Shown: positions 14,837 to 20,889 of the stretch, piece by piece
Layout: every line of letters begins with the position of its first letter
Position numbering within the stretch: position 1 is the first letter of the stretch
NCBI GenBank assembly: GCA_964514665.1
Contig: CAZESH010000042.1
Coordinates: forward strand, 1-21,240
Direction of reading: 5' to 3'
Length of the DNA stretch: 21,240 nucleotides
Origin: CAZESH01 sp964514665
GTDB taxonomy: Bacteria; Bacillota; Bacilli; Paenibacillales; KCTC-25726
Position numbers and translations under genes: made by a program
Notes under the pieces: model-generated
What the model was told of the DNA's origin: nothing
What the model saw: only the letters and a program-made list of their open reading frames with translations
The model's database searches: none

Positions 14837-14861
14837 GGAAGATGCAATGGCTGCATCTTCC
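14837..14861. promoter_or_regulatory. Intergenic hairpin between binding-protein and ATPase genes
   Basis: GGAAGATGCA (14837-14846) pairs perfectly with TGCATCTTCC (14852-14861) around a 5-base loop. In the leftward transcript it follows the solute-binding-protein gene by 66 bases and precedes the ATPase ribosome binding site. Such stems often protect the binding-protein mRNA or partly terminate transcription, giving more binding protein than membrane subunits. On the minus strand there is no long T run, so full termination is unlikely. Confidence 0.6.
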
Positions 14862-14927
14862 CTTTGGTTTTAAAAAAGGATAGGTTGTGGACAAAAAGGC
14901 TAAAAAGTCTATAATTGTTGCAGATTC

Positions 14928-16202
14928 TTAGTTACTCGGTTTTTCGAACAGGGAGTTCACTTGTTCTTCGGACCACCACGCATCCAGCGCGGCGCTGTCC
15001 GGTTGGCCTTCGCCGATCTTAAGCGCTTCGTCCAGGCTGATGGCCTTGATTTTCGGATCCTCGCCTTGCATCCAAGGGGCGTCCGGTTGAGCGTCTTTCG
15101 TCACGACATACGGTGCGGGAGATAAAACCGTATTTTTCAGGTCTGGATTCAACGGATTCGGCTGCAGCGATTCAGGCTTCAACTTGTAGCCTTGCAGAAG
15201 CTTAACCGTTACTTCAACAGAATTGGCGCCTACGCCGGGAGCATAGGGAACGGTCATGGTAACCAGATCCGGATATTTGTTTTTCCATGTGCGCAGGAAT
15301 CCGAAGGTGTAATCTCCGGTCATGATCGGGAGAGGACGTTTTGCTGCTTCATAGGCCTGAATGACACCGGGAGCCATAACGTCTTGTTCCAGAACGCCGT
15401 CAATATTTTTGTAAGCGGAAAGGAAGTTCGACATGGCTTGTTGGGCTTTGGTCGGGTCCCAACCGCCGGGTGCGCTTGCGAGAACTTTGATGCCGGGATT
15501 TTTTTCAAATACTTTTTTGGCTTCCCTTTGACGCAGCTCGTCGGCAGAGTTTCCGGCAATTCCGGTTATTTCCACAATGTTTCCTTTTCCGTGCAGCTGT
15601 TCGGCAATCCAATTGGCTTGAATTCTCCAGAACGCCGTGTTGTCACCTGTTACATTGATCGTTCCGGGATATTCAGCCGGGTCGTCGCTGATAACGACCA
15701 AGATGCCTTTGGCAATCGCTTTGGCCACGACCGGTGCCAGAGCGCTCGAAGATACCGGATTCAGTACGATGGCGTCAACGCCTGAATTGATGAAGCTCTC
15801 TACTGCGGCAATTTGAGCGGGAACGCCGTTTGTATTCTGAATGATCACATCTTTAAGGATTCCGTCCTTTTTGAATTTGTCCCCGACCGTTTTTACCCCT
15901 TCAACATATTGGCTTCTCCAAGTGTTTCCGAAGTAACCATTGCTGAATCCGACGGTAAATCCTTCCTTTTTCTTAGGAACATAATCCAGTGCGAAATTGC
16001 CTGTTTTCTTTGTCTGCTCGGCTTGCGAACCGTTGTCGGCTGGTGAAGGGCTTTGTTTCGGCTGTTCTGTTTGTTGTCCCGCATTGGTGCTGGTGCCGCC
16101 GTTGGAGCTTCCGGAGCTGTCTGTGCTTTTGGAGCCGCAGCCAGCGAGAACAACCGTCATGACAATGATGAGGCTTAAAAAAATGGACATTTTACGTTGC
16201 AT
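14928..16202 (-). CDS. Sugar ABC transporter solute-binding lipoprotein
   Basis: The 424-residue protein has a lipoprotein signal: charged start (MQRK), hydrophobic stretch, and lipobox VLAGC with Cys22 as the lipid anchor. A Ser/Gly/Asn/Gln-rich linker follows to about residue 70. The mature part has the ribose-binding-protein fold pattern (VGFSNGYFGNTWRSQYVEGV; INSGVDAIVLNPVSSSALAP; ITGIAGNSADELRQREAKKV; PGGWDPTKAQQAMSNFLSAY). The aromatic and Arg residues at the ligand face are typical of sugar or polyol binding. AAGGGGGA precedes the ATG. It sits between the larger cyclase-family gene and the ATPase. The ligand is unknown and is the key to the whole locus. Confidence 0.9.
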   Translation of the reverse strand: MQRKMSIFLSLIIVMTVVLAGCGSKSTDSSGSSNGGTSTNAGQQTEQPKQSPSPADNGSQAEQTKKTGNFALDYVPKKKEGFTVGFSNGYFGNTWRSQYVEGVKTVGDKFKKDGILKDVIIQNTNGVPAQIAAVESFINSGVDAIVLNPVSSSALAPVVAKAIAKGILVVISDDPAEYPGTINVTGDNTAFWRIQANWIAEQLHGKGNIVEITGIAGNSADELRQREAKKVFEKNPGIKVLASAPGGWDPTKAQQAMSNFLSAYKNIDGVLEQDVMAPGVIQAYEAAKRPLPIMTGDYTFGFLRTWKNKYPDLVTMTVPYAPGVGANSVEVTVKLLQGYKLKPESLQPNPLNPDLKNTVLSPAPYVVTKDAQPDAPWMQGEDPKIKAISLDEALKIGEGQPDSAALDAWWSEEQVNSLFEKPSN

Positions 16203-16231
16203 TCAAAAATCCCCCTTAAAGTAAAATAAAA

Positions 16232-16260
16232 ATCATAGATGTAAGCGTCATTCCTTGAAA
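16232..16260 (-). promoter_or_regulatory. Candidate promoter with cre-like half-palindrome before the binding-protein gene
   Basis: On the minus strand, TTTCAA (16260-16255) and TATGAT (16237-16232) lie 17 bases apart and 30 bases before the start codon. Between them, TGTAAGCGTCATTC (16240-16253, plus strand) matches one full half of a cre site and only part of the other. This would allow extra, catabolite-sensitive expression of the binding protein. Both elements are weak matches. Confidence 0.3.
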
Positions 16261-16324
16261 CCCCTTACAATACTAGGAATGCCAGCACCCCCCGACTTGA
16301 GTTTCTCGGTCTTGTTCAATCTGA

Positions 16325-16348
16325 CTTGCTATCTAAATAGAGGGCAAG
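16325..16348. repeat. Imperfect hairpin between cyclase-family and binding-protein genes
   Basis: CTTGC pairs with GCAAG and, after a two-base internal loop, TCTA pairs with TAGA. It lies about a dozen bases after the stop of the larger cyclase-family gene in the leftward transcript. With the stem at 14837-14861 it flanks the binding-protein gene. Confidence 0.35.
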
Positions 16349-16360
16349 ACACCCGCTTAC

Positions 16361-17266
16361 TTAGCACACGGCAATAGGGTTAATCATCGAGCCGGTGGCG
16401 TTCCTGACGGTCAGTGGAGAGGCGATGAACAGAAATTCATAAACGCTGTCTCGGGCCAAGAGTTCAACATCGACAAATTCCATGATGTGAATGCCTTCCT
16501 TGACAAGAAAAAGCGTATGAACAGGGTGCGGATTATTCGGATCAACGGCAGGAATTTGTTCCAGTGACTCATTGTCTCCCCCGACATTGACAACACCGAT
16601 TTCGCTCAGCCATTTGGCTGCGTCCAGGTTAATGCCGGATCCGAAGTAATCCTTGCATTCAGGTTTGGGCCATTTGCTCATATAACCGGTGCGGATAAGC
16701 ACCGTATCGCCTTTGCGCACTTCGACGCCTTGGGATTTGGCCGTTTCTTGAAGCAGCTTGGAGTCGACGGCATGATGCTTCGGCAGAATATCCATTCCCA
16801 AATATTTAGGGACGTCAAGCAGAACACCGCGGCTGAAAATCGGCAGGAATTTGGAACCGTCCGCTTTCAGGGGTCCCCTATCGCCAAGGTCGGTATCCGC
16901 TTTGAAATTGTTGTACCAGTGATTGTCAAATCCGCAGGTGATGTGCGCGAATGAATCAATGTGGGTTCCGGTATGCATCGTTCCGAAGATCACTTCGCTC
17001 ATGCTTCGCATATTTTCAGAATTATTGACATCCATCCATTCCTGATCTTTTTCATTGATCAGCCCCATTGGCGTTCTGTAACCGATGACTTCAAAAGGCG
17101 GATGAATCGGATGCACGGGCATTCCGCGATATCGCTCGGTACCCATATCGTAGATGGCTCCTTTCTTGACAAGCTGTGAAGCCTGAACCACCGTTTCGTT
17201 GGTGGTGTGGGTGAAAACCCTTCCCATTTCATCATGCGCAAACACTTTACTGAATACATTGCCCAT
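16361..17266 (-). CDS. Cyclase-family metal-dependent hydrolase, larger form (301 aa)
   Basis: The metal site HTGTHIDSFAH is present at His98, His102, Asp104 and His108, with Phe replacing the usual Pro. The family fold markers GVLLDVPKYLG, VRKGDTVLIRTGYMSKW and VNVGGDNESLEQIPA are there, and the C-terminus LTVRNATGSMINPIAV is of family type. It is about 55 residues longer than the second copy at 10518-11255, mainly from an N-terminal extension and loops, so the two are different subfamilies. AAGGAGGTCA precedes the ATG. It is the first gene of the leftward operon, before the binding protein, so it probably acts on the imported compound or its first product. The reaction is inferred to be hydrolysis of a lactone, cyclic ketone or amide and cannot be fixed from sequence. 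Confidence 0.82.
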   Translation of the reverse strand: MGNVFSKVFAHDEMGRVFTHTTNETVVQASQLVKKGAIYDMGTERYRGMPVHPIHPPFEVIGYRTPMGLINEKDQEWMDVNNSENMRSMSEVIFGTMHTGTHIDSFAHITCGFDNHWYNNFKADTDLGDRGPLKADGSKFLPIFSRGVLLDVPKYLGMDILPKHHAVDSKLLQETAKSQGVEVRKGDTVLIRTGYMSKWPKPECKDYFGSGINLDAAKWLSEIGVVNVGGDNESLEQIPAVDPNNPHPVHTLFLVKEGIHIMEFVDVELLARDSVYEFLFIASPLTVRNATGSMINPIAVC

Positions 17267-17303
17267 CTGATAGATGACCTCCTTTTTAATAGTAAAGTAC
17301 TAA

Positions 17304-17332
17304 GATATAAAATAAAGAAAAAATGGAAACAA
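17304..17332 (-). promoter_or_regulatory. Candidate promoter of the leftward transport/hydrolase operon
   Basis: On the minus strand, TTGTTT (17332-17327) and TATATC (17309-17304) are 17 bases apart, within AT-rich sequence, ending about 38 bases before the start of the larger cyclase-family gene. The operator at 17419-17434 lies about 90 bases upstream of it. Confidence 0.4.
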
Positions 17333-17418
17333 ATAGATTGTAAACCCTTACATAGTATGAGAAAAAAATAACAATTTCCATTGATTCCATACATAAAACC
17401 GGATGTCATTGCTTAAGC

Positions 17419-17434
17419 TTCTAAACGTTTAGAA
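17419..17434. promoter_or_regulatory. LacI-type operator, divergent region site 1
   Basis: TTCTAAACGTTTAGAA is a perfect 16-base palindrome, the same core as the sites at 5227 and 18822. It is the site nearest the leftward operon. Confidence 0.8.
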
Positions 17435-17494
17435 TTAAAAACCAAAAAAACTAGATTGAGTTAGTATTCGCGCTCTCGCTGTCGAAAGGAGTCG

Positions 17495-17510
17495 ATCTAA
17501 TCGTTTAGAT
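17495..17510. promoter_or_regulatory. LacI-type operator, divergent region site 2
   Basis: ATCTAATCGTTTAGAT keeps the palindrome with one mismatch (T at 17501). Its centre is 76 bases from the centre of site 1 and 187 from site 3, distances that would permit DNA looping by a tetramer or paired dimers. Confidence 0.72.
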
Positions 17511-17519
17511 ATTAATGTG

Positions 17520-17555
17520 CATAAAAATCAAATTGTTGCTGTGATGGTTTTTATG
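17520..17555. repeat. Inverted repeat in the divergent regulatory region
   Basis: CATAAAAATCA (17520-17530) and TGGTTTTTATG (17545-17555) are 11-base inverted arms with one mismatch and a 14-base spacer. They are unlike the TCTAAACGTTTAGA operator and may bind a different regulator. Confidence 0.4.
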
Positions 17556-17616
17556 TTATGCGGAAACTTTTAATAAGTCAAGGTCTATTCCATATTTTTT
17601 TGACAAAAATACTTCC

Positions 17617-17645
17617 TTGACTTTTTATGGTTATGTCAATAATAT
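17617..17645 (+). promoter_or_regulatory. Promoter of the lacI-family gene
   Basis: TTGACT (17617-17622) and TAATAT (17640-17645) are 17 bases apart, close to the housekeeping consensus. The predicted start near 17652 puts the operator at 17681-17698 inside the 5' leader. A TTGACA at 17600-17605 offers a second, weaker option. Confidence 0.65.
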
Positions 17646-17680
17646 ATTAATATTATAGATCCAGGACTTGAAAATTATTA

Positions 17681-17698
17681 CTTCTAATCGTTTAGAAG
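17681..17698. promoter_or_regulatory. LacI-type operator in the lacI leader (autoregulation)
   Basis: CTTCTAATCGTTTAGAAG is an 18-base palindrome with one mismatch, carrying the same T-for-A change as site 2. It lies about 30 bases after the predicted transcription start and 30 before the ATG, suited to autorepression by roadblock. Confidence 0.75.
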
Positions 17699-17728
17699 TT
17701 AACTTTGGAAAAGAGGAAGATGGATACG

Positions 17729-18757
17729 ATGGTTACGATGAAAGATGTTGCCAAAAAATCAGGATTTTCCGTGGCGACAGTTTCAGCTGTCATCAATGGT
17801 GTTCCGATCGTAAGCCCCAAGGCAAAGGAGCATATCCTGTCGGCCATTAAAGAATTGGGCTATCGTCCCAATCATATTGCGAGGAGCTTAAAGAGCCAAA
17901 AAACTTCTTCTCTGGCGATCATTGTGAGAGATATCACAAACCCTTTTTACCCTGAAGTGATAAAGGGGTTTGAGGAGGTTGCTTGGTCTAATAATTATGA
18001 TGTTTTTTTGTGCAACACTGAGAATAATTCCGAGCGGGAGCTTAAATACATTGACAATCTGATCGGAAAACGTGTGGATGGGGTCGTGATTGCAACCTCG
18101 TACATCAAGCGGGAAAAGTATTATGACCGATTGATGGAGAACGGCATTCCGTATATTTATTTGAACCGAAGGCCGGACGAACTGCTAGAATATGAATATT
18201 TCATCGGAACCAACAATAGGCTCGCTTCGGAAAAAGCGGTCAAGCATTTGGCCGATCTCGGTTATCGACGGATTCATTTTATGAGCGGACCTTTGCATCT
18301 ATCCACGTTTAAAGATCGATTCGAAGGATTTGTTAATGGAATGGGGAAAGTCGGATTGAAGGTTGAAGATCATGGAATTTCCTTCGGCAACGACTTTGCA
18401 GAAGCTACTGGATACGATTTCGCCAAAAAGCTGTTGAGACTCAATTCGCTTCCGGATGCGATTTTTTGTTCCAGTGATTTGATGGCATTCGGAGTTCATC
18501 ATGCGCTGAAGGAAGAAGGAGTCAGCATACCGGAAGATGTCGCGCTGATCGGATTGGACAACAACAGATACGGTCATCTTATCGATTTAAGCTCCGTTGA
18601 ACCGCAGAACAAGGAAATGGGGAGGACGGCGGGCAATATTTTGATGAATCTGTTGCTGAAAAATGAAAATATCTCTCCGGAAAAGGAAACTTTGCTTGAA
18701 CCGGAGGTGGTTGTGCGGAAAACTTGCGGGGCGGCATACAAAGCGGAGCTGTCCTAG
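17729..18757 (+). CDS. LacI-family transcriptional regulator of the locus
   Basis: The 342-residue repressor has an N-terminal helix-turn-helix (MKDVAKKSGFSVATVSAVIN), a hinge helix RPNHIARSLKSQKT with the leucine that inserts at a central CG step, and a ribose-binding-protein-like effector domain (LAIIVRDITNPFYPEVIKGF; VDGVVIATS; YRRIHFMSGP; DAIFCSSDLMAFGVHHALKE; DVALIGLDN). The start is uncertain: in-frame TTG 17705 and ATGs at 17720, 17729 and 17738 all precede the domain. AGAGGA at 17712-17717 fits 17729 best. CG-centred palindromes stand before this gene, the transport operon, the iol genes and the thiolase, so I infer it controls all of them. The inducer is probably the substrate or an early intermediate. 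Confidence 0.9.
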   Translation: MVTMKDVAKKSGFSVATVSAVINGVPIVSPKAKEHILSAIKELGYRPNHIARSLKSQKTSSLAIIVRDITNPFYPEVIKGFEEVAWSNNYDVFLCNTENNSERELKYIDNLIGKRVDGVVIATSYIKREKYYDRLMENGIPYIYLNRRPDELLEYEYFIGTNNRLASEKAVKHLADLGYRRIHFMSGPLHLSTFKDRFEGFVNGMGKVGLKVEDHGISFGNDFAEATGYDFAKKLLRLNSLPDAIFCSSDLMAFGVHHALKEEGVSIPEDVALIGLDNNRYGHLIDLSSVEPQNKEMGRTAGNILMNLLLKNENISPEKETLLEPEVVVRKTCGAAYKAELS

Positions 18758-18774
18758 CAAAAAAATTTGCAAAA

Positions 18775-18812
18775 TGATAGCGCTTTATTCGGTGTATGGT
18801 GTATAATAATAT
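18775..18812 (+). promoter_or_regulatory. Promoter region of the thiolase operon with cre-like site
   Basis: TATAAT (18802-18807), or the overlapping TAATAT (18807-18812) with TTTATT (18784-18789) at 17 bases, is a plausible promoter. TGATAGCGCTTTAT (18775-18788) is a cre-like palindrome overlapping the -35 region and deviating in the last positions. The two tandem operators start ten bases after the -10 box. Confidence 0.5.
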
Positions 18813-18821
18813 CTAACCAAA

Positions 18822-18837
18822 ATCTAAACGTTTAGAA
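18822..18837. promoter_or_regulatory. LacI-type operator, first of a tandem pair
   Basis: ATCTAAACGTTTAGAA carries the perfect TCTAAACGTTTAGA core, directly downstream of the -10 box of the thiolase promoter. Confidence 0.85.
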
Positions 18838-18841
18838 TTTA

Positions 18842-18857
18842 ATCTAAACGTTTAGAA
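18842..18857. promoter_or_regulatory. LacI-type operator, second of a tandem pair
   Basis: ATCTAAACGTTTAGAA repeats exactly 20 bases after the first copy. Two helical turns apart, the two dimers would bind on the same face of the DNA, which suggests tight or cooperative repression of the thiolase operon. Confidence 0.85.
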
Positions 18858-18903
18858 GAGGTGGAATTATTGTTATTTTTATGAATGAAGGAGATGACGT
18901 TAG

Positions 18904-20085
18904 ATGATTGAAGTTGTGATTGTTTCAGGGGCTCGGACACCTATCGGTACGATGGGAGGCGCAATGAAGGACGTGCACGCCGCAGATCTTGGTTCGATCG
19001 CGATCAAAGCGGCATTAAAGCGTGCAGGAATGGCCCCTGATGCGGTGGATGAAGTGATTATGGGCAATGTCGGGCAAGTTGCTGAAAACGCTTTTATTGC
19101 CAGAATGTGTGCCATTGGCGCTGGTTTGCCGACCTCCTCGACGGCTTTGACAGTCAACCGACTGTGCGGATCGGGGCTTCAGGCAATAAACAGCGCATCT
19201 CAGATGATTCGCAGCGGAGAAGCGGATATCGTCGTAGCCGGCGGAACGGAGAATATGGATTTATTTCCGTATTATGTGAGAAAGGGTCGATATGGTTATC
19301 GCTTCGGGCATGCCCAACTGGAGGACGGCTTGGCGCTTGCGCTGTCCGATCCTTTTCAGAATTATGCCATGGGCTGCACAGCGGAAAACGTAGTGGACCG
19401 TTATCATATCAGCAGAGAAGACCAGGATGCATTCGCTCTTATGAGTCAGGAAAAGGCGATCCGTGCACTGGATAACGGATTATTCAACGATGAAATCGTT
19501 CCGGTGGAGATTCATGGACCGAAAGGGCAAGTCAGCCTGTTCGAGACCGATGAACATCCGCGACGGGGGACCTCGATGGAGAAGCTCGCCAAGCTGAAAC
19601 CGGCGTTCCGGGACGGAGGCAGTGTTACTGCGGGCAATTCCTCGGGAATTAATCAGGGCGGGGCCGCGGTTGTCATGATGTCAAAGGAGAAAGCGGGCGA
19701 ACTGGGATTAAAACCGTTGGCATACGTGAGAGAGCAAGCGGTTGGCGGAGTGGATCCGGAAGTGATGGGGATCGGACCGGTGCCCGCAGTCCGAAAAGTG
19801 CTCGAAAAATCGGGATTGACGCTGAAAGATATTGATTTGATTGAGTTGAACGAGGCTTTTGCCGCGCAGTCACTTGCCGTCATCCGTGAACTTGGAATGG
19901 ATATGGATAAAGTAAATCCGAACGGCGGAGCGATTGCGCTGGGACATCCCATCGGTGCGACAGGCACCATTCTGACGATAAAATCGATTTACGACATGAA
20001 GCGCAGGGGATTAAAAAGGGCGCTAGTCACGATGTGCATCGGCGGGGGACAGGGAATCGCCACGATATTCGAAAATGCAGAATAA
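18904..20085 (+). CDS. Acetyl-CoA acetyltransferase (thiolase)
   Basis: The 393-residue thiolase has nucleophile Cys88 (NRLCGSGLQA), His348 (GGAIALGHPIGATG) and the second active-site Cys378 (CIGGGQG), all in the family positions and with normal length. It condenses two acetyl-CoA to acetoacetyl-CoA or cleaves 3-ketoacyl-CoA. AAGGAGATGA precedes the ATG. It leads an operon with an acetoacetyl-CoA-reductase-like SDR and a 3-hydroxybutyryl-CoA dehydrogenase, and its promoter has two copies of the locus operator. That links it to the acetyl-CoA made by IolA. A role in cleaving a substrate-derived ketoacyl-CoA is also possible, and the direction cannot be told from sequence. Confidence 0.92.
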   Translation: MIEVVIVSGARTPIGTMGGAMKDVHAADLGSIAIKAALKRAGMAPDAVDEVIMGNVGQVAENAFIARMCAIGAGLPTSSTALTVNRLCGSGLQAINSASQMIRSGEADIVVAGGTENMDLFPYYVRKGRYGYRFGHAQLEDGLALALSDPFQNYAMGCTAENVVDRYHISREDQDAFALMSQEKAIRALDNGLFNDEIVPVEIHGPKGQVSLFETDEHPRRGTSMEKLAKLKPAFRDGGSVTAGNSSGINQGGAAVVMMSKEKAGELGLKPLAYVREQAVGGVDPEVMGIGPVPAVRKVLEKSGLTLKDIDLIELNEAFAAQSLAVIRELGMDMDKVNPNGGAIALGHPIGATGTILTIKSIYDMKRRGLKRALVTMCIGGGQGIATIFENAE

Positions 20086-20111
20086 TTGACTTGTTTGGGA
20101 GGAATCGAACC

Positions 20112-20852
20112 ATGATTGATCTTTCGGGTAAAACAGCTGTCGTTACCGGCTCCGGACGCGGATTGGGAAAGGGGATTGCAGAGAAGTTGGCCTCGCTGGG
20201 AGCTCAAGTGATCGTCAGTGATATCAATTTGGAAAGTGTGGAAAGCACTGCTGCGGAATTCCGTGAAAAGGGATATCTTGCCGACGTTTTTGTCTGTAAT
20301 GTGGCGGATAGCGAGCAAGCTGAAAATTTGGTTCAATACGCCGTCAACACATACGGCAATCTGGACATTATTGTAAATAATGCAGGCATTAACCGTGACG
20401 CGATGCTTCACAAAATGACCTTGGACCAATGGGACCAGGTGATCGCCGTCAACCTGACTGGTGTGTTCAACTGTTTGCAGCCTGCTGCCAAACATATGCG
20501 GGAGCGCGGTGAGGGAAGGATTATCAACATTTCGTCGGCAAGCTGGATGGGGAATATAGGTCAAGCGAATTATGCCGCCGCCAAAGCAGGCGTGTTGGGA
20601 CTGACTAAAACAGCCGCAAAGGAGCTGGCCAAATTCAACGTCACGTGCAATGCCATTTGTCCGGGATTCATCGAAACGGAAATGACCCGCGGCGTCCCGG
20701 AAAATATATGGGATCTGATGATCTCCAAAATCCCCATGGGCCGGGTGGGCAAACCGGAGGATGTAGCCAATCTCATCGCATTCCTGGCATCCGAGCAAGC
20801 TTCCTATATTACGGCGGAAGTGATCAATGTCGGCGGAGGCTTCGTTATTTAA
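20112..20852 (+). CDS. SDR-family 3-oxoacyl/acetoacetyl-CoA reductase-like protein
   Basis: The 246-residue classical SDR is of the FabG/PhaB size and pattern. It has TGSGRGLGKG at the N-terminus, Asp37 after strand 2 (VSDINL), NNAG at 89-92, Ser141/142, Tyr154 and Lys158 (YAAAK), PGFIETEM, and the C-terminal VGGGF. The Asp at strand 2 suggests NAD(H) rather than NADP(H), so it may run as a 3-hydroxyacyl dehydrogenase. GGGAGGAA precedes the ATG, which is 26 bases after the thiolase stop. The NRDAMLHKM segment after NNAG is characteristic of FabG/PhaB relatives, supporting a CoA- or ACP-linked 3-keto substrate. Confidence 0.87.
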   Translation: MIDLSGKTAVVTGSGRGLGKGIAEKLASLGAQVIVSDINLESVESTAAEFREKGYLADVFVCNVADSEQAENLVQYAVNTYGNLDIIVNNAGINRDAMLHKMTLDQWDQVIAVNLTGVFNCLQPAAKHMRERGEGRIINISSASWMGNIGQANYAAAKAGVLGLTKTAAKELAKFNVTCNAICPGFIETEMTRGVPENIWDLMISKIPMGRVGKPEDVANLIAFLASEQASYITAEVINVGGGFVI

Positions 20853-20889
20853 GTTGATCTGTTAACTCATGAAAGGGGATTCATGCAAT

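Noticed and set aside
16333..16342. TCTAAATAGA as a seventh operator
   Set aside because: It lacks the central CG and the correct half-site spacing, and is better explained as part of the stem at 16325-16348.
18304..18317. CGTTTA inside the lacI coding sequence as a further operator
   Set aside because: Only a half-site (CACGTTTAAAGATC) with no palindrome; it is expected by chance in coding sequence.
18757..18770. GCAAA/TTTGC hairpin as a terminator after lacI
   Set aside because: Only five weak base pairs and no following T run.
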